Shown piece by piece: positions 1 through 8,566 of a stretch of DNA of 64,000 nucleotides. The stretch comes from CAVWQV01 sp963757115 (GTDB lineage: Bacteria > Pseudomonadota > Alphaproteobacteria > Acetobacterales > Acetobacteraceae): contig CAVWQV010000017.1 of the NCBI GenBank assembly GCA_963757115.1, positions 3,124-67,123 on the forward strand, written 5' to 3'. The stretch's first letter is position 1. Every line of letters starts with the position of its first letter. The translations under genes and the position numbers were made by a program. Under the pieces are notes generated by a model that saw only the letters and a list, made by a program, of their open reading frames with translations, was not told the DNA's origin and made no database searches.

Positions 1-405
1 CCGCTCGGCTACGCCGCGGCGGCGGCGCGGCTGGATGGCGCCTGGGCCGCGATCTACGCCGCGGCCGTGCTTTGGGATCTCGGCTTCGACACGATCTACG
101 CGCACCAGGACCGCGAGGACGATGCCCTGGTCGGGGTAAAGTCGACGGCTCGGCTCTGGTCCGAGCACACCAGACCGTTCCTTGCGGCCTGCTTCGCGGG
201 GACGCTCCTGGCGCTTGCCGGGGCGGGGTGGCTCGCCGGCCTTTCGGGCTGGTCCTACGGAGCTCTCGCCCTGCCGGCCGCCCTGTTCGCCCGGCAGGTC
301 GCGCTGATCGACATCAACTCCCCCGCTGCATGCCTCCGACTGTTCAAATCGAACCGCGAGGCCGGCCTTGCGATCGCCCTGGCCTTGCTCGTCGGCCGGC
401 TTTGA
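1..405 (+). CDS. ubiA: 4-hydroxybenzoate polyprenyltransferase, C-terminal part
   Basis: This is the last ~134 codons of a UbiA-family integral-membrane prenyltransferase; the start lies outside the window. UbiA attaches the polyprenyl tail to 4-hydroxybenzoate in ubiquinone synthesis. The second aspartate-rich region is visible (WDLGFDTIYAHQDREDD, residues ~28-44 of the visible part), followed by KSTARLW, both typical of UbiA. Two hydrophobic membrane segments follow, and the protein ends LLVGRL. The stop TGA (403-405) overlaps the TTG start of the next gene, so the two are probably translationally coupled. Confidence 0.9.
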   Translation, partial: PLGYAAAAARLDGAWAAIYAAAVLWDLGFDTIYAHQDREDDALVGVKSTARLWSEHTRPFLAACFAGTLLALAGAGWLAGLSGWSYGALALPAALFARQVALIDINSPAACLRLFKSNREAGLAIALALLVGRL

Positions 406-1043
406 CCCGCCGGGAGGCATTCATTCGTGACCATACGCGTCTCGGGAGCACGCCATTGGTTCCCGAGATCAAGCTTTATCTCGCGAGCGAGATCACGCCG
501 ATCTGGCAGGCCACGGAAGCGTGGTTGGCCGCCAACGACGTTGAGCCGCCGTTCTGGGCCTTTGCCTGGCCCGGCGGTCAGGCGCTGGCGCGATACGTGC
601 TGGACAATCCCTCCAGCGTCGTCGGCCGGCGGGTGCTCGACTTTGCGGCCGGCGGGGGCATCGCGGCCATCGCTGCCGCCCGCGCCGGGGCGGCCCGCGC
701 CGAAGCCGCCGAACTGGACCCTCTCGCCGTCGCCGCGATCGGGTTGAATGCGGCGGTGAACCAAGTCTCCGTCGCTGCTACAGCGTGCGACATCGTGGGA
801 TCACCGTCGTGCTGGGATATCCTCCTTTGCGGCGACGTTTGCTACGAGGCACCGATGACCGGGCATATTCTGCCTTGGCTGCGCAGGATGGCCCAGGTCA
901 CCGAAGTGGTGATCGCCGACCCGGGCCGCGCGTACCTGCCCAGCGAGGGGCTGGTCGCCTTTGCCCGCTACCAAGTGCCGACTACGACCGAGCTAGAGGA
1001 CCGGACGGAGCGGGAGGTGACTCTCTACAGGCTGCAACCGTGA
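402..1043 (+). CDS. Class I SAM-dependent methyltransferase, ETF-beta lysine methyltransferase-like
   Basis: The 213-residue protein has a Rossmann methyltransferase core; motif I is VLDFAAGGG at about residue 77. The N-terminal pattern FIRDHTRL...LVPEIKLYLA, followed by PPFWAFAWPGGQALARY, resembles the bacterial/mitochondrial METTL20 group, which methylates lysines of the electron-transfer flavoprotein beta subunit. The substrate is inferred from that resemblance only. I chose the TTG start at 402 because it overlaps the ubiA stop (TTGA) and because family members begin just before the FIR motif. A GTG in another frame at 427 does not give the conserved protein. Confidence 0.75.
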   Translation: MTRREAFIRDHTRLGSTPLVPEIKLYLASEITPIWQATEAWLAANDVEPPFWAFAWPGGQALARYVLDNPSSVVGRRVLDFAAGGGIAAIAAARAGAARAEAAELDPLAVAAIGLNAAVNQVSVAATACDIVGSPSCWDILLCGDVCYEAPMTGHILPWLRRMAQVTEVVIADPGRAYLPSEGLVAFARYQVPTTTELEDRTEREVTLYRLQP

Positions 1044-1046
1044 CGG

Positions 1047-2147
1047 CTACATCTGCGCGTAACTGCCGTTCTTCCAGACGTAGAAGACGTAGTCGGACGA
1101 GGTGACGTCGCCCTTCTTGTCGAAACTGATCGGGCCAAGCACGGTCTGCCAGGGGCCGTCCGATTTCATCACCTCAGCAACTTTCTTTGCGTCGGTCGTG
1201 CCGGCCTTCGTCGCGGCGTCGGCCCAGATCTGCACGGCTGCGTAGGTGTAGAGGACGTAGCCCTCCGGGTCGATCTTCTTCGCCTTGAATTCTTCGACGA
1301 CCTTGGCCGCAGTCGGACGCTTCCGGGGGTCGGCCGGGAAGGTCATCATGGTGCCGTTTCCGGCGTCGCCCGCGATCTGCCAGAACTCATTGGTAACGAG
1401 CGCGTCGCCGCCGACCAGCGTCGCCTTCATGCCCTGCTCCTTGGCCTGGCGGATGATGAGCCCCAACTCCGTGTGGTAGCCGCCCACATAAATCACGGTG
1501 ATGCCCACTGCCTTGAGGCGGCTCACCAAAGCCGAGTAGTCACGCTCGCCGGGAGTGTAGGCCGCCTCGAGCGCCGGCTGCACGCCCGCCGCTCGCAGAG
1601 TTCGCGGTCTCGTCCGCCAGCCCCTTTCCGTAGGCCGAGTTGTCGTTGAGGATGGCGATCTTGTCGTCCCGATAGTGGTCGGCGAGGTACTTTCCGGCGA
1701 CATCACCTTGCTGGTCGTCGCGGCCGCACACGCGGAACGTGTTCCAGCTCCCATCGTCGGTGTATTTCGGGTTGGTCGATGCGGGCGATATCTCAAGGAT
1801 GCCTTCGTCGGCGTAGACTTTGCTCGCCGGGATGGAGCTGCCCGAGCAGAAATGCCCGGCCACCATCTTGTCGCCCTTGCTGGCCAAGTCGTTCGCGACG
1901 GAGACCGCTTGACGCGGGTCGCAGGCGTCATCGCCGACGTCAAGCACGAGCTGTTGGCCCAGCACGCCCCCGGCCTTGTTGATGTCGGCCACAGCCTGCT
2001 TGGCACCTTCGGTCATCTGCTGGCCGAAGGCGGCGTATGCCCGGTCTGCGGGCCCGCGGTTGCGATGTGGATCTGTGCCTGCGCCACTCCCGCGCCGAGG
2101 GTCGCTGCGCAAGAGGCCAGGGCCGCGAGAAAAGCTTGTCTCAGCAT
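1047..2147 (-). pseudogene. Branched-chain amino acid ABC transporter substrate-binding protein (LivJ-like), two frameshifts
   Basis: This encodes a periplasmic type-1 binding protein of the leucine/isoleucine/valine ABC uptake family. It starts at ATG 2147 with a clear signal peptide (MLRQAFLAALASC...GVAQA). The mature part contains AAFGQQMTEGAKQAV and INKAGGVLGQQL, and the C-terminal half runs from YSALVSRLKAVGITVIY to the stop at 1047. The protein is spread over three frames: one indel lies near 2040 (just after GPQTG) and one near 1600 (just before AAGVQPALEAAYT). Correcting both restores a full-length ~366-residue protein with no other damage, so a sequence error is as likely as a real pseudogene. 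No permease or ATPase genes are adjacent. Confidence 0.85.
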
Positions 2148-2175
2148 GAGCACCACCGTCCGTGTCGCGCAGAAG

Positions 2176-2856
2176 TCAAGCCGTTCCGCCGCCGGCTGGA
2201 ATGCCTCCCGCACCGGTAAGCGGCACGAAGGAAACCGCGAGCAGGTTTTGGCATGAGACCACACCGTCGACGCCCTTGCGTAGCATCACAAGTTCCTGGC
2301 CGCCCCACGGTTCGCCCACGGGAGCGATCATCCGTCCGCCCGGTCGAAGCTGCGCTAACAGCGCTGGCGGCACCGCCTTCGCGGCGGCCGTGACGATCGC
2401 GGCGTCGAACGGCGCCCGCTCCGGCCAGCCTTCCGACCCATCACCGAGGCGCACCTCCACTTGGGTGTAACCGCGCTCAGCGAGCAGGGACCGGACGGCG
2501 TTGGCGAGGGCTGGGACGATCTCGACGGAAAACACCCGCGCGCCGAGCGTGGCCAGGACGGCGGCTTGATAGCCGGACCCGGTGCCGACCTCGAGCACGC
2601 GCTCGCCGGGTTCGAGATCGAGCAGGTCGGTCATCAGCGCCACGATGAACGGCTGCGAAATGGTCTGCCCGTGCCCGATCGATAGCGGACGGTTCTGCCA
2701 CGCGTGCGCGGCGTCGTTCGCACGCACGAATGCGTCGCGCGGAACCTTGCGGATCGCGTCCAGTACACGCCCGGACAGCACAGGGCGCCCGCTGGTCTTG
2801 CCGACCTCGCGAGCGTCGCGTTCGATCTCGCCGATCAGCGCCTCGGCCGGGTCCAC
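2176..2856 (-). CDS. pcm: Protein-L-isoaspartate O-methyltransferase
   Basis: The 226-residue protein methylates L-isoaspartyl residues to start repair of aged proteins in the cytoplasm. Seen: the N-terminal RPVLSGRVLDAIRKVPRDAF region, the PCMT hallmark SIGHGQTISQPFIVALM, and SAM motif I VLEVGTGSGYQAAVLA. The end includes LRPGGRMIAPVG. I chose the GTG start at 2856 (VDPAEALIGEI) because longer readings run into the upstream lipoprotein gene. The stop of that gene (2859) is only a few bases away, so the two are probably cotranscribed. Confidence 0.92.
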   Translation of the reverse strand: MDPAEALIGEIERDAREVGKTSGRPVLSGRVLDAIRKVPRDAFVRANDAAHAWQNRPLSIGHGQTISQPFIVALMTDLLDLEPGERVLEVGTGSGYQAAVLATLGARVFSVEIVPALANAVRSLLAERGYTQVEVRLGDGSEGWPERAPFDAAIVTAAAKAVPPALLAQLRPGGRMIAPVGEPWGGQELVMLRKGVDGVVSCQNLLAVSFVPLTGAGGIPAGGGTA

Positions 2857-2858
2857 TC

Positions 2859-3122
2859 TCAGCCTTTCAAATGGTAGCCTTTGCCTTCCAGGCATTTGCG
2901 TGTTTCGACCCGCTCCAGGATGGGCAAGGAGACGGGATAGGTGAGAAAATAGGGTCCGCGCGCCATCACCTTCCGGTAGGCTTCCTTGTCGCCGGCCGAC
3001 TGACATGCCGTGAGATCCTTGCGGTAAGCGGCGGCGGCGTGATCGGCCCGCATCGGGGGATCGTAGGCGCAGCCCGCCAGTCCGAGAGCGGCGGCCGCGA
3101 GAAAGGCAAGGACCCTGGGCAC
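2859..3122 (-). CDS. Small predicted lipoprotein, function unknown
   Basis: This 87-residue protein has a short hydrophobic signal and the lipobox LAGC at about residues 14-17 (VPRVLAFLAAAALGLAGC), so it should be lipidated and exported. The mature part is small and charged, with no family I recognise. The GTG start at 3122 is supported by GGAGGT four bases upstream. It lies directly upstream of pcm on the same strand and probably shares its transcript. Confidence 0.6.
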   Translation of the reverse strand: MPRVLAFLAAAALGLAGCAYDPPMRADHAAAAYRKDLTACQSAGDKEAYRKVMARGPYFLTYPVSLPILERVETRKCLEGKGYHLKG

Positions 3123-3238
3123 GGCACCTCCCGGCCTCAATGCGCTAAGGCAAGCGTAGGACGAGGACGCGGTGGAGGCGAGACGCTTTCCCTTCCCCCT
3201 TCCCGCGAGTAAAATCGGCCGCGAGAGGGAGCGCGAAG

Positions 3239-3980
3239 ATGACCAGCGGACGCATGAGCCAGCGGCAGCAGGCATTCCGTAATGAGTTCCGCGCGCGCAT
3301 CGCTCGGGCGTATCGCGGTTGGGTGCACGTCGCCCTCATCGCGGCGATCGGGGCGGCCGCAATCTGCTACTGCGTGCGTCAACTCGCGGCGCCAGCCTGG
3401 TTTGAGTGGATTTATCCCGGTCGCGTTCTGCTTGGCGAACGTGTTCGAGTGGTGGATCCACAAATACGTCATGCATCGGCCGGTGCCGGGGCTGATGGGG
3501 ATCTATCGGCGCCATACGCTCGCCCACCATCAGTTCTTCACCGACGTTGAGCCGAGCTTCGATTCCGCGCGGGATTTCCGCATCGTGTTCTTCCCGCCCT
3601 ATGCGCTCGTGGCGTTCATCGCGATGTCCGTTTTCCCGGCGGCCGCGCTTTACCTGATCGGATTGCCGAACGCCGCGTGGCTGCTCGTGGCGACCAACGT
3701 TGCGCTTTACCTGAACTACGAAGCGTTCCACTACTGCTGTCATGTGAAGGATGATCACATCGTCCGGCGCATCCCGCTGGTCAATACGATCCGCCGCCAT
3801 CACATCGCGCATCATGCGCCTGTGGTGATGATGACCCGGAATTTCAACCTCACCTATCCGATCGCGGATTGGCTGTTCGGCACATCTGATCTGGATCGCG
3901 GCCTGCTAGGCCACGTATTCAATGGTTATTCCCGGCGCTTCGTTAGGCAGGAGACCCGAGGTTTGACCGCGGCCGAGTAG
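3239..3980 (+). CDS. Sterol desaturase/fatty acid hydroxylase family membrane protein, one frameshift
   Basis: This is a di-iron membrane oxygenase of the fatty acid hydroxylase superfamily. Its histidine boxes are visible in order: HKYVMH, HTLAHHQFF, HYCCHVKDDH and RRHHIAHHAP, with hydrophobic segments between them. The N-terminal part (MTSGRMSQRQQAF to FEWIYP) is in one frame and the catalytic part (VAFCLANVFEWWIHKY onward) in another. Removing one G near 3416-3418 (cccggtcgc) joins them perfectly. Start ATG 3239 follows GAGAGGGAG; ATG 3254 is an alternative. The substrate (fatty acid, sphingoid base or carotenoid) cannot be told from sequence. Confidence 0.8.
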
Positions 3981-3988
3981 CCCGCCAC

Positions 3989-4171
3989 GTGTCTCGCGAG
4001 ACGCCGCGCGGGCGAGCGAGCCTGGTAGGGGGAGCCGCGGTGGGCCTCGCCGTGCTGGCGCTGTGGACCCTTCTAGCACGAGACCTTGTTCCGGGCCGCC
4101 CACTCGTAATCGCGCTGGGCGTCATAGTCGCGGTTGCGGTCGCCGTCTGGATCCGCGCCGCCGACCTGTAA
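3989..4171 (+). CDS. Small predicted membrane protein, function unknown
   Basis: This 60-residue open frame begins with GTG and encodes two hydrophobic stretches (VGGAAVGLAVLALWTLLA and LVIALGVIVAVAVAVWI) separated by a short charged loop, a pattern that is unlikely by chance. It starts 8 bases after the hydroxylase stop on the same strand. The ribosome binding site is weak and no family is recognised, so this remains a tentative call. Confidence 0.4.
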   Translation: MSRETPRGRASLVGGAAVGLAVLALWTLLARDLVPGRPLVIALGVIVAVAVAVWIRAADL

Positions 4172-4241
4172 GCGACGCTTTTCGTCAGTGTACGCAGCGG
4201 CCAGGGGGGCGGCGACGGCCTCGCCGCCCCCTTTACGCCTG

Positions 4242-4614
4242 CTACTCCTTGCCGTGCTGCTCCTGATAGGTCCGGGTGTGATGATGGACGTTGCCCTGCT
4301 CGTCTTTGTATTCGCGGGACTTCAGGTCATCTGAACTCGCCGCCGGACTGCTTGCTCGACTGGCCGCCCGACTCGCCGGCTTTCGAGTGGCTGCCTCCAG
4401 AGTGGCTGCCTTCGGAGCGGCCAGAGCTCGACTTGCTGGAGCTCGATTGGCTGCCGCCGCCGCGGCCTTGCTCGGGTTCGTTGCCGTGCTCGCGAGCACG
4501 CGCCTCGCTGCCCGACGTGGTGCCCTTGGTCCGGCCCGATTCCCGGTTCTCCTTCAGGCGACCATCGTGCTCGGGGTCCTTGACCGTGCCGCTGTGGTGC
4601 GTGTTGGTTGCCAT
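4242..4614 (-). CDS. Possible full extent of the second small Ser/Gly-rich protein
   Basis: If translation starts at the internal ATG 4614 and one base is gained or lost near 4330, the protein continues past GGEF into DLKSREYKDEQGNVHHHTRT and ends YQEQHGKE at 4242. That tail is charged and non-random, unlike normal shadow translation in this GC-rich DNA, so I think it is the true C-terminus. This is an alternative reading of the end of the preceding entry, not an extra locus. Confidence 0.4.
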
Positions 4615-5004
4615 GGTTGATTTCTTCTCTCCGTCTTCGCCTCGGTCGGGCTTTCCGCCTTGCCGACGCGAGCCATGAGAACCGCCACGGGCGCCCTCGG
4701 TTGCCCGGTGATCATCGTCACTCTCATCACCTTCTCGACGGTGGATGAACTTGAAAAACCGGCTGGTATGGCCGTCAGCGGTCTTGTCCTGATACAGCAG
4801 TGCGAGCTCGCGATCCTCGAAGGTTTCGAAGAACTCGTCCCATGAGATCTCCTCGAGCTTTTCGTCCGGCTCGGCGAAGTCGAAGCGGAGAATGCCTGAG
4901 CCGTCCTTGCCTTCGGTTCCCCGCACACGGGTGGGGCGGCCGCCTCGTGATTCCGCCCACTCCCTGATGAAGTCGTGGTCCGTCGTCGTGTCGCCTTGGC
5001 TCAC
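4327..5004 (-). CDS. Two small stress-type proteins joined in one reading frame
   Basis: The GTG start at 5004 follows a strong GGAGGGAGG site. Residues ~1-85 (TTTDHDFIREWAESRGGRPT..., then ISWDEFFETFEDRELALLYQ and SRFFKF) match the short family often mislabelled 1,4-alpha-glucan branching enzyme; no catalytic function is known to me. After a charged linker the same frame continues, without any stop, into MATNTHHSGTVKDPEHDGRLKE (ATG at 4614, with its own GGAGAGAAG site) and a Ser/Gly-rich hydrophilic tail ending GGEFR. Either this is a genuine fusion or an indel has removed the stop of the first gene. The second unit looks like a desiccation/stress-type disordered protein. Confidence 0.65.
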   Translation of the reverse strand: MSQGDTTTDHDFIREWAESRGGRPTRVRGTEGKDGSGILRFDFAEPDEKLEEISWDEFFETFEDRELALLYQDKTADGHTSRFFKFIHRREGDESDDDHRATEGARGGSHGSRRQGGKPDRGEDGEKKSTMATNTHHSGTVKDPEHDGRLKENRESGRTKGTTSGSEARAREHGNEPEQGRGGGSQSSSSKSSSGRSEGSHSGGSHSKAGESGGQSSKQSGGEFR

Positions 5005-5150
5005 TTCCGCCTCCCTCCGATGCGTCGATTGCTGAGCGGGATAACCACCCTCCGAACGCGCGGTTCCCCTGCGAACGCGGTCGTGCAACTGTAGGGAACT
5101 TACCTGCGTTGTCGGGGGTTCGGCTCCGATTCGCCGCGAAGGAGTTCGCA

Positions 5151-6230
5151 TTGGGAAAGGTTCGCGTCGCGATTGTCGGGGTTGGCAATTGCGCGTCGTC
5201 TTTGGTCCAGGGTGTCACCTACTACCGCGACGCCGCCGTCGATCGGCCCGTGCCCGGACTGATGAACGTGGTCCTCGGCGGCTACCATGTGCGGGACATT
5301 ACATTCTGCGCCGCGTTCGACGTTGCTTCCCCAAAGGTTGGGCACGATCTTGCTGAGGCGATCGGCGCCGAGCCGAACAACACCTCCGTGTTCGCCACCG
5401 TCGATAAGACACGGGTTGCCGTGCAGCGCGGCCCCACGCTCGACGGCATCGGCCAATACGTTCGCGGCGCGGTGACCGAGTTGGCGACGGCGCCGGTGGA
5501 TGTCGGCGCCGCTCTCCGCCGTGCAGAAGCGGACGTGCTCGTGTCCTACCTCCCGGTCGGGTCGGAACAGGCCACGAAATGGTACGCCGAGCAGGCGCTC
5601 GCAGCCGGTTGCGCGTTCGTCAACTGCGTTCCCGTGTTCATCGCATCCGACCCGGCGTGGGCGGCGCGGTTCGCGGCCAAGCGGCTGCCGGTCATTGGTG
5701 ACGATATCAAGTCGCAGGTCGGGGCGACGATCGTGCACCGCGTTCTGACCAACCTGTTCCGCGAGCGGGGCGTGCGCCTGGACAGGACGTATCAGCTCAA
5801 TTTCGGCGGCAACACCGATTTCATGAACATGCTGGAGCGCGAGCGGCTGCAGTCGAAGAAGCTGTCGAAGACCCGGGCGGTAACCAGCCAGCTCGATCAG
5901 CCGCTCTCGGACGCGGACGCGCATGTCGGGCCCAGCGATCACGTGCCGTGGCTCGAGGACCGCAAGTGGTGCTATATCCGCATGGAGGGTACGTCGTTCG
6001 GCGATCTGCCGATCAATTGCGAGCTTAAGCTTGAGGTGTGGGACTCGCCCAACTCCGCCGGCGTGGTGATCGACGCCGTACGCTGCGCCAAGCTGGCGCT
6101 CGACCGAGGGATCGGCGGCGCGCTGACGGGTCCCTCCAGCTACTTCATGAAGAGCCCGCCCGAGCAGTTCACCGACCATGAGGCGCGATTGCAAACCGAG
6201 GCCTTCATCCGGGGCGAGGCGGCGCGCTAG
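5151..6230 (+). CDS. ino1: Myo-inositol-3-phosphate synthase
   Basis: The 359-residue enzyme converts glucose-6-phosphate to inositol-3-phosphate using bound NAD. Seen: the N-terminal Rossmann motif VAIVGVGNCASS (residues ~6-17), GDDIKSQVGATIVHRVL, and NFGGNTDFMNM, all diagnostic of the short prokaryotic form, which resembles archaeal/actinobacterial enzymes. I chose the TTG at 5151 because AAGGAG lies six bases upstream and because family members start just before KVRVAIVG; a GTG at 5109 would add 14 unconserved residues. A phosphatase gene follows after 11 bases, so the two form a small operon, possibly supplying inositol or inositol phosphate to the glycan genes that converge from the right. 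Confidence 0.9.
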   Translation: MGKVRVAIVGVGNCASSLVQGVTYYRDAAVDRPVPGLMNVVLGGYHVRDITFCAAFDVASPKVGHDLAEAIGAEPNNTSVFATVDKTRVAVQRGPTLDGIGQYVRGAVTELATAPVDVGAALRRAEADVLVSYLPVGSEQATKWYAEQALAAGCAFVNCVPVFIASDPAWAARFAAKRLPVIGDDIKSQVGATIVHRVLTNLFRERGVRLDRTYQLNFGGNTDFMNMLERERLQSKKLSKTRAVTSQLDQPLSDADAHVGPSDHVPWLEDRKWCYIRMEGTSFGDLPINCELKLEVWDSPNSAGVVIDAVRCAKLALDRGIGGALTGPSSYFMKSPPEQFTDHEARLQTEAFIRGEAAR

Positions 6231-6241
6231 GATCGGGTCTC

Positions 6242-6850
6242 ATGCCAGGCACCACCACGTTCCACCTCGTGCGGCACGGCGACTATGGCCTGCTCGGGCA
6301 CGTGCTCGCCGGCCGGACCGTCGGGCATTCCTTGAGCGAGAGGGGGCGAGCGCAGGCCGAATCAGTGGCGGAAGCGTTGTCCGCCATTCCAATCCAGTCG
6401 ATCGTTTCGAGCCCGCTTGAGCGGACGCGCGAGACCGCTGCACCTATTGCCGCGCGCTGCCACGTGGAGGTGACGATCGACCCGGACGTGATCGAGATCG
6501 ACTTCGGGGAATGGACCGGCCGCACCTTCGACTCGCTGCGCGCCTGGCCGGGGTGGGCGGACTTCACGCGTTTCCGTAGCACCGCACAGGTGCCGGGCGG
6601 CGAATCCATGCTCGCCGTGCAGACCCGCAGCGTGGCCGCGATCGTCCGCCTGCGGCAGGCTCATCCCGACGGCAACGTGGTGATCGTCAGCCACGGCGAT
6701 GTCATCAAATCGATCATCGCGCACTTCCTGACGGTGCCGCTCGACCTGTTCCGCCGCTTCGACATCGCTCCCGCGTCCCGTAGCATCGTCGCCCTGACTG
6801 ACGAGGACGCCCGCGTGCTTGCGGTCAACATTCCGCCTCCGACCGCCTGA
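6242..6850 (+). CDS. Histidine phosphatase family protein (phosphoglycerate mutase-like)
   Basis: The 202-residue protein carries the catalytic LVRHGD at residues 8-13 (phospho-histidine H11), SSPLERTRETA, the acidic EIDFGEWTG, and the second histidine in VIVSHGDVIK. It is a cytoplasmic phosphatase; the substrate is unknown. It lies 11 bases after inositol-3-phosphate synthase on the same strand. It may therefore remove the phosphate from inositol phosphate, in place of a SuhB-type enzyme, but this is inference. Its last 26 bases overlap the end of the convergent glycosyltransferase gene. Confidence 0.85.
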   Translation: MPGTTTFHLVRHGDYGLLGHVLAGRTVGHSLSERGRAQAESVAEALSAIPIQSIVSSPLERTRETAAPIAARCHVEVTIDPDVIEIDFGEWTGRTFDSLRAWPGWADFTRFRSTAQVPGGESMLAVQTRSVAAIVRLRQAHPDGNVVIVSHGDVIKSIIAHFLTVPLDLFRRFDIAPASRSIVALTDEDARVLAVNIPPPTA

Positions 6851-7742
6851 GCCGCAGGTCAGACGCGACCCGTTCGAGCGGGGCTTGCCAGTTGCCGTCC
6901 ACATCCTGCCGGTAAAGCCGCATGGACGGATACCAGGGCAAATCCGGGCGCCGTTCCATCCACCGCCAGTCGCACTCACGACGCAGCAGGAGCCACGTGC
7001 GCTTGCCAAGCGCCCCGGCCAGATGGGCGATCATGGTATCAACCGTAACGACGAGATCGAGCCCGGCGATCACAGAGGCAGTGGCCTTGACATCCGCGCC
7101 GGGCGGGATCGCTTGCGACAAGGAGGCCGCTTCGGTCGCGTCATGGAGGCTTCGGGGGTGCAAGCTCCAGAGCCGAACCCCCGGCACGTTGCAAGCCGCC
7201 TGAAGTGCGAGACGGGGAATGGAGCGCGCCGGATCCCAGTCTCCTGCTTGCCAACACAGGCCGACATTGAACGTGTCGCCACGACAAAGCGCAGGGCGGG
7301 CCGCAAGGTAGGGCGGCTTTGCTGCGTCGGGGCCGAGCCGCAGCGCGTGCGCAAGCTCCATGATTTCCACATCGCGCTCGGCCGGCGCCCCCGGCGCTTC
7401 GGGCCGGAACCGGAGGAGGCGATCGATGCCCGGCATCGTCTCGAACAGGCGGAGCAGCTCCGACTGCACCTCCAGCGTGACGGAGGCCGCCCGCTTGCGG
7501 AGCGCTGGGAGAAACCGGGCGAACTGGATGGTATCGCCGAGGCCATGATAGCAGCGCACCAGCACGTGCCGGCCCGCAAAGTCGCCACCGTCCCAGACCC
7601 AGCGCAAGTGATAGGGCAGCGCCGGATCGTCGCGGGCTGAGCGGTCGCGGCTGGCAAGCACCCGGTCGCTGATGACGTGGGCGGCCTCGAACGCGCCGCG
7701 ACGCATTGCTTGCACCCAATGCGAGCCCACGTCGTCGATCAT
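6825..7742 (-). CDS. Glycosyltransferase family 9-like protein
   Basis: The 305-residue protein has a GT-B type layout. The N-terminal part contains YHGLGDTIQFARFLPALRKR, where G-x-G-D-x-I/L is the family 9 signature. The C-terminal part contains FNVGLCWQAGDWDPARSIP and VTVDTMIAHLAGALGKRTWL, the nucleotide-sugar binding region seen in heptosyltransferases and in TPR-linked glycosyltransferases. No TPR repeats are present. It is the last gene of the eight-gene minus-strand operon; its ATG (7742) overlaps the stop of the preceding methyltransferase by four bases. The acceptor is unknown. Confidence 0.75.
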   Translation of the reverse strand: MIDDVGSHWVQAMRRGAFEAAHVISDRVLASRDRSARDDPALPYHLRWVWDGGDFAGRHVLVRCYHGLGDTIQFARFLPALRKRAASVTLEVQSELLRLFETMPGIDRLLRFRPEAPGAPAERDVEIMELAHALRLGPDAAKPPYLAARPALCRGDTFNVGLCWQAGDWDPARSIPRLALQAACNVPGVRLWSLHPRSLHDATEAASLSQAIPPGADVKATASVIAGLDLVVTVDTMIAHLAGALGKRTWLLLRRECDWRWMERRPDLPWYPSMRLYRQDVDGNWQAPLERVASDLRLRRSEAEC

Positions 7743-8566
7743 GGTTTTCGCAACACGAACGCGCGCCCGTCCCAGAGCCGGAACGGGGCCAGGCCGTCCA
7801 CCTCCACCAGCAAGTCGTAGTCGAGCGCCCAACGCTCCAGGTCCGCGGAGTCGAGCGCCGGATCGTTTCGATAGGACAGATTGAGGATCGCGAGCCTGCC
7901 CTGGCGGCGCAGCACACCGGCGATGTCGCGCAAATGCGCTTCCGCCACACCGGCTTGCAGCAGGTAGGGGAAGCTGTCGACCGCGAGCACCACATCGGCC
8001 GAGCCGCGCGGAACCGGGAGCAGGCCGCTTCCCTCCACGATCGCGAACCGTACATTCGCAGCGGCGCAGCGGCGGTCGGCTTCGGCGATCATGGCCGGGG
8101 ATACGTCCACCCCGAGCACGGAACGCACGCGCGGGGCGATCGCGGCCGAGACCCGGCCGATGCCGCAGCCGAGATCAACCACGTCGAATTCCGGGCGCAA
8201 CAGCCCCTCCGCGTCGAGCCACGCGACCAGCTCGCCGGTGGCGGCGGCCAGTATCGCCGGATCGTTGAGCGAGTAGGCGGCGACGCTGGCCTCGGGCGCC
8301 CGGCTGACCGCGCGATCGAACATGCAGCGTACCGCATCGAGACCCGCCTCGTCGTGGCCCACTTCGGCGAACACCGATTCGAGCTCCTGCAGTTCCGCGC
8401 GCTTGGTCGCGAGGAGGGCGCGCAGACGGTCTGCCGCCAAGCCGGCGCGGCCTTCGAGGCCGACAGCGATCGCGTCGGGCGACTGGCCGGCAAGCAGCAG
8501 ACGCGCGAGCGCCATCTCGGGCGAGAGACGCCCGGCCAGGCACTCCGCGATCGCGTCGTTGGTCAT
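7739..8566 (-). CDS. Class I SAM-dependent methyltransferase
   Basis: This is a 275-residue protein. The first ~95 residues are helical and look unrelated to the catalytic part. The methyltransferase core begins with FDVVDLGCGIGRVSAAIAPR (motif I), VLGVDVSPAMIAEAD (motif II) and VVLAVDSFPYLL (motif III). It ends in WDGRAFVLRKP. It overlaps both neighbours by four bases, so it is translationally coupled within the glycan operon. A likely role is methylating a sugar or a carrier-linked intermediate, which is inferred from position only. Confidence 0.8.
   Translation of the reverse strand: MTNDAIAECLAGRLSPEMALARLLLAGQSPDAIAVGLEGRAGLAADRLRALLATKRAELQELESVFAEVGHDEAGLDAVRCMFDRAVSRAPEASVAAYSLNDPAILAAATGELVAWLDAEGLLRPEFDVVDLGCGIGRVSAAIAPRVRSVLGVDVSPAMIAEADRRCAAANVRFAIVEGSGLLPVPRGSADVVLAVDSFPYLLQAGVAEAHLRDIAGVLRRQGRLAILNLSYRNDPALDSADLERWALDYDLLVEVDGLAPFRLWDGRAFVLRKP

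Noticed and set aside
5100..6194. A 364-codon open frame antisense to inositol-3-phosphate synthase
   Set aside because: The plus-strand gene is fully conserved; the antisense product is His/Arg-rich shadow sequence.
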